Source of the DNA: Actinacidiphila epipremni
GTDB lineage: Bacteria; Actinomycetota; Actinomycetes; Streptomycetales; Streptomycetaceae
Direction of reading: 5' to 3'
Length of the DNA: 64,000 nucleotides
NCBI RefSeq assembly: GCF_012034175.1
Contig: NZ_JAATEJ010000028.1
Location: 1 to 64,000, forward strand
The notes below the pieces were generated by a model that did not search any database, had not been told where the DNA came from, and was given only the letters and a program-made list of their open reading frames with translations. Within the stretch, counting starts at the first letter, position 1, and each line of letters starts with the position of its first letter. Shown one piece after another: positions 63,082-64,000 of this stretch. The translations under genes and the position numbers were made by a program.

Positions 63082-63911
63082 TTGGCCGACCCCGACGTCA
63101 GGCCGGCGATGAACTGCTTCTGCATCGCCAGGTAGCCGGCGACCGGGATCACCCCGGCCAGGAACATGATGCCGAACAGCTGCCCGTAATCCATCTGGAA
63201 CTGCCCCACGGAGAGATAGAGACCGGTGGTGATGGTCTGGCCCTGCAACGGGCCCAGGATGAACTGCGGGTTGAGGAAGTCGTTCCAGATCCACAGCGAC
63301 AGGAAGATGGCTACGGTCGCGGTGGCCGGCCGCACCAGCGGCATGATGATCGTCCACCAGATCCGCAGGCCCCCGGCCCCGTCCAGCCGCGCCGCCTCGA
63401 CGACTTCGTCCGGCACCGCCCGCATGAAGCCGACGTAGACGAAGACGGCGAAGGAGAAGTACCCGCCGCCCAGGTTGGACAGGATCAGGCCCGGGTAACT
63501 GTGGTCCAGGCCGAGGAAGTCCAGGATGTGGATCGTCGGCAGCAGCACTACCTGCGGCGGGATCATCAGCCCCGCGGCGAGCACCGCCAGGACCAGCGCC
63601 CGCAGCCGGGTGCGGCGGCGGGAGACGAAGAAGCTGAAGGCCGAGCCGAGCGGGATCAGCAGCACCACCGAGCAGACCACCACGACCAGCGAGTTGCGCA
63701 GGCCCAGTTGGAGCAGGTGGTCGGGACGGCCGAGGGCGGTCGACAGGTTGCCCAGCGTCGGGTGGACCGGGGGCGCGGCGGGGGAGGAGACGATGTCGTC
63801 CTCCTTCTTGAACGCGTTGACCACGGTCAGGTAGAGCGGGCTGACGAAGGCCAGCACCACCACGGCGGCGAGGACGAGCCGCGCCGGGCTCAGCAGCCGG
63901 CGTCCGGTCAC
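63078..63911 (-). CDS. Sugar ABC transporter permease (CUT1, MalG-like)
   Basis: The 277-residue inner-membrane permease has about six hydrophobic helices and the ATPase-contacting EAA loop EAARLDGAGGLRIWWTIIMPL-like motif near residues 170-190. It pairs with the partial permease upstream to import an oligosaccharide. GTG 63911 overlaps the upstream permease stop, and its own stop overlaps the glycosidase start. The substrate is unknown. Confidence 0.95.
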   Translation of the reverse strand: MTGRRLLSPARLVLAAVVVLAFVSPLYLTVVNAFKKEDDIVSSPAAPPVHPTLGNLSTALGRPDHLLQLGLRNSLVVVVCSVVLLIPLGSAFSFFVSRRRTRLRALVLAVLAAGLMIPPQVVLLPTIHILDFLGLDHSYPGLILSNLGGGYFSFAVFVYVGFMRAVPDEVVEAARLDGAGGLRIWWTIIMPLVRPATATVAIFLSLWIWNDFLNPQFILGPLQGQTITTGLYLSVGQFQMDYGQLFGIMFLAGVIPVAGYLAMQKQFIAGLTSGSAK

Positions 63912-64000
63912 AGGTCGACCTCCCTGCGGCGCAGCATGCTCGTCACGGACAGCGCGATCACCGCGGACAGCGCCAGCAGGAACATCGCGATCGACGAGGC
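63908..64000 (-). CDS. Sugar ABC transporter permease (CUT1, MalF-like), C-terminal fragment
   Basis: The last 30 residues of a membrane protein enter from the window edge: a hydrophobic helix followed by the basic tail LRRREVDL and a stop that overlaps the MalG-like gene (GTGA). By order and coupling it is the MalF-type partner permease. The remainder lies outside the window. Confidence 0.75.
   Translation of the reverse strand, partial: ASSIAMFLLALSAVIALSVTSMLRRREVDL

Overview
The window is 64 kb of very GC-rich, gene-dense chromosome with strong G/C third-position bias. GTG and TTG starts, leaderless genes, SpoIIE-type phosphatases, a SigB/SigF-type sigma factor, CUT2 and Liv ABC transporters, a GH92 mannosidase, an OtrA/Tet(M)-like ribosomal protection factor and many LacI, LysR and TetR regulators all point to a Streptomyces-like actinomycete. 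It looks like chromosomal arm or sub-core DNA. I see no rRNA, tRNA, insertion sequence, prophage, CRISPR array or recognisable secondary-metabolite cluster, and no abrupt change in composition.

Layout. 0-3 kb: stress-type sigma factor, acetylxylan esterase, and a GNAT acetyltransferase coupled to a 30-residue Cys-containing peptide. 3.4-5.9 kb: glgA/glgM and glgC (alpha-glucan synthesis). 5.9-15.6 kb: a sugar region with a secreted GH92 alpha-mannosidase divergent from a CUT2 sugar ABC transporter, followed by two LacI regulators and an aldo/keto reductase. 15.7-20.2 kb: two multidomain PAS/GAF/SpoIIE signalling proteins, the second with an apparently dead phosphatase domain. 20.2-26.7 kb: LysE exporter/ArgP-like LysR pair, an acidic repeat protein, a Cys-free ribosomal protein L36, an MFS/TetR efflux pair, a methyltransferase and a short-chain dehydrogenase. 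26.8-32 kb: GAF/PucR-like regulator, GH65 disaccharide phosphorylase and an HTH-PNPOx protein. 32.1-37 kb: a complete five-gene Liv-type ABC operon. 37.2-41.8 kb: secreted tyrosine phosphatase, alpha/beta hydrolase, Tat-exported metallophosphoesterase and an RraA-like protein. 41.9-48.4 kb: HxlR/MFS divergent pair, LysR, and sdhCAB. 48.5-53.7 kb: Tet(M)/OtrA-like protein, DUF427 protein, SDR, and an ECF sigma factor coupled to a mycothiol-dependent isomerase-like protein. 53.8-60.2 kb: two DHA2 MFS pumps, a LacI regulator and a secreted propeller/FN3/DNRLRE protein. 60.4-64 kb: the distal part of a CUT1 sugar ABC operon with an unclassified toroid glycosidase.

How the genes work together. The main theme is carbohydrate capture and storage under local regulators. 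Several regulatory circuits can be read from the DNA. A repeated GAACGTTACCAA operator sits just downstream of both divergent promoters in the mannosidase/transporter region. Three copies of a GAGAGCGCTCTC palindrome occur around and beyond a LacI gene. A nearly identical bipartite promoter-like element precedes both the ECF sigma gene and its SDR neighbour. An ATAG-N7-CTAT site lies upstream of sdhCAB next to its divergent LysR gene. A perfect palindrome lies over the promoter of the MFS gene controlled by HxlR. The most unusual proteins are the pseudophosphatase, the Cys-containing mini-peptide coupled to a GNAT, the SSPDF-repeat acidic protein and the sugar-operon glycosidase with a LamG-like insertion. 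None of these amounts to a proven new system, but each is worth testing.
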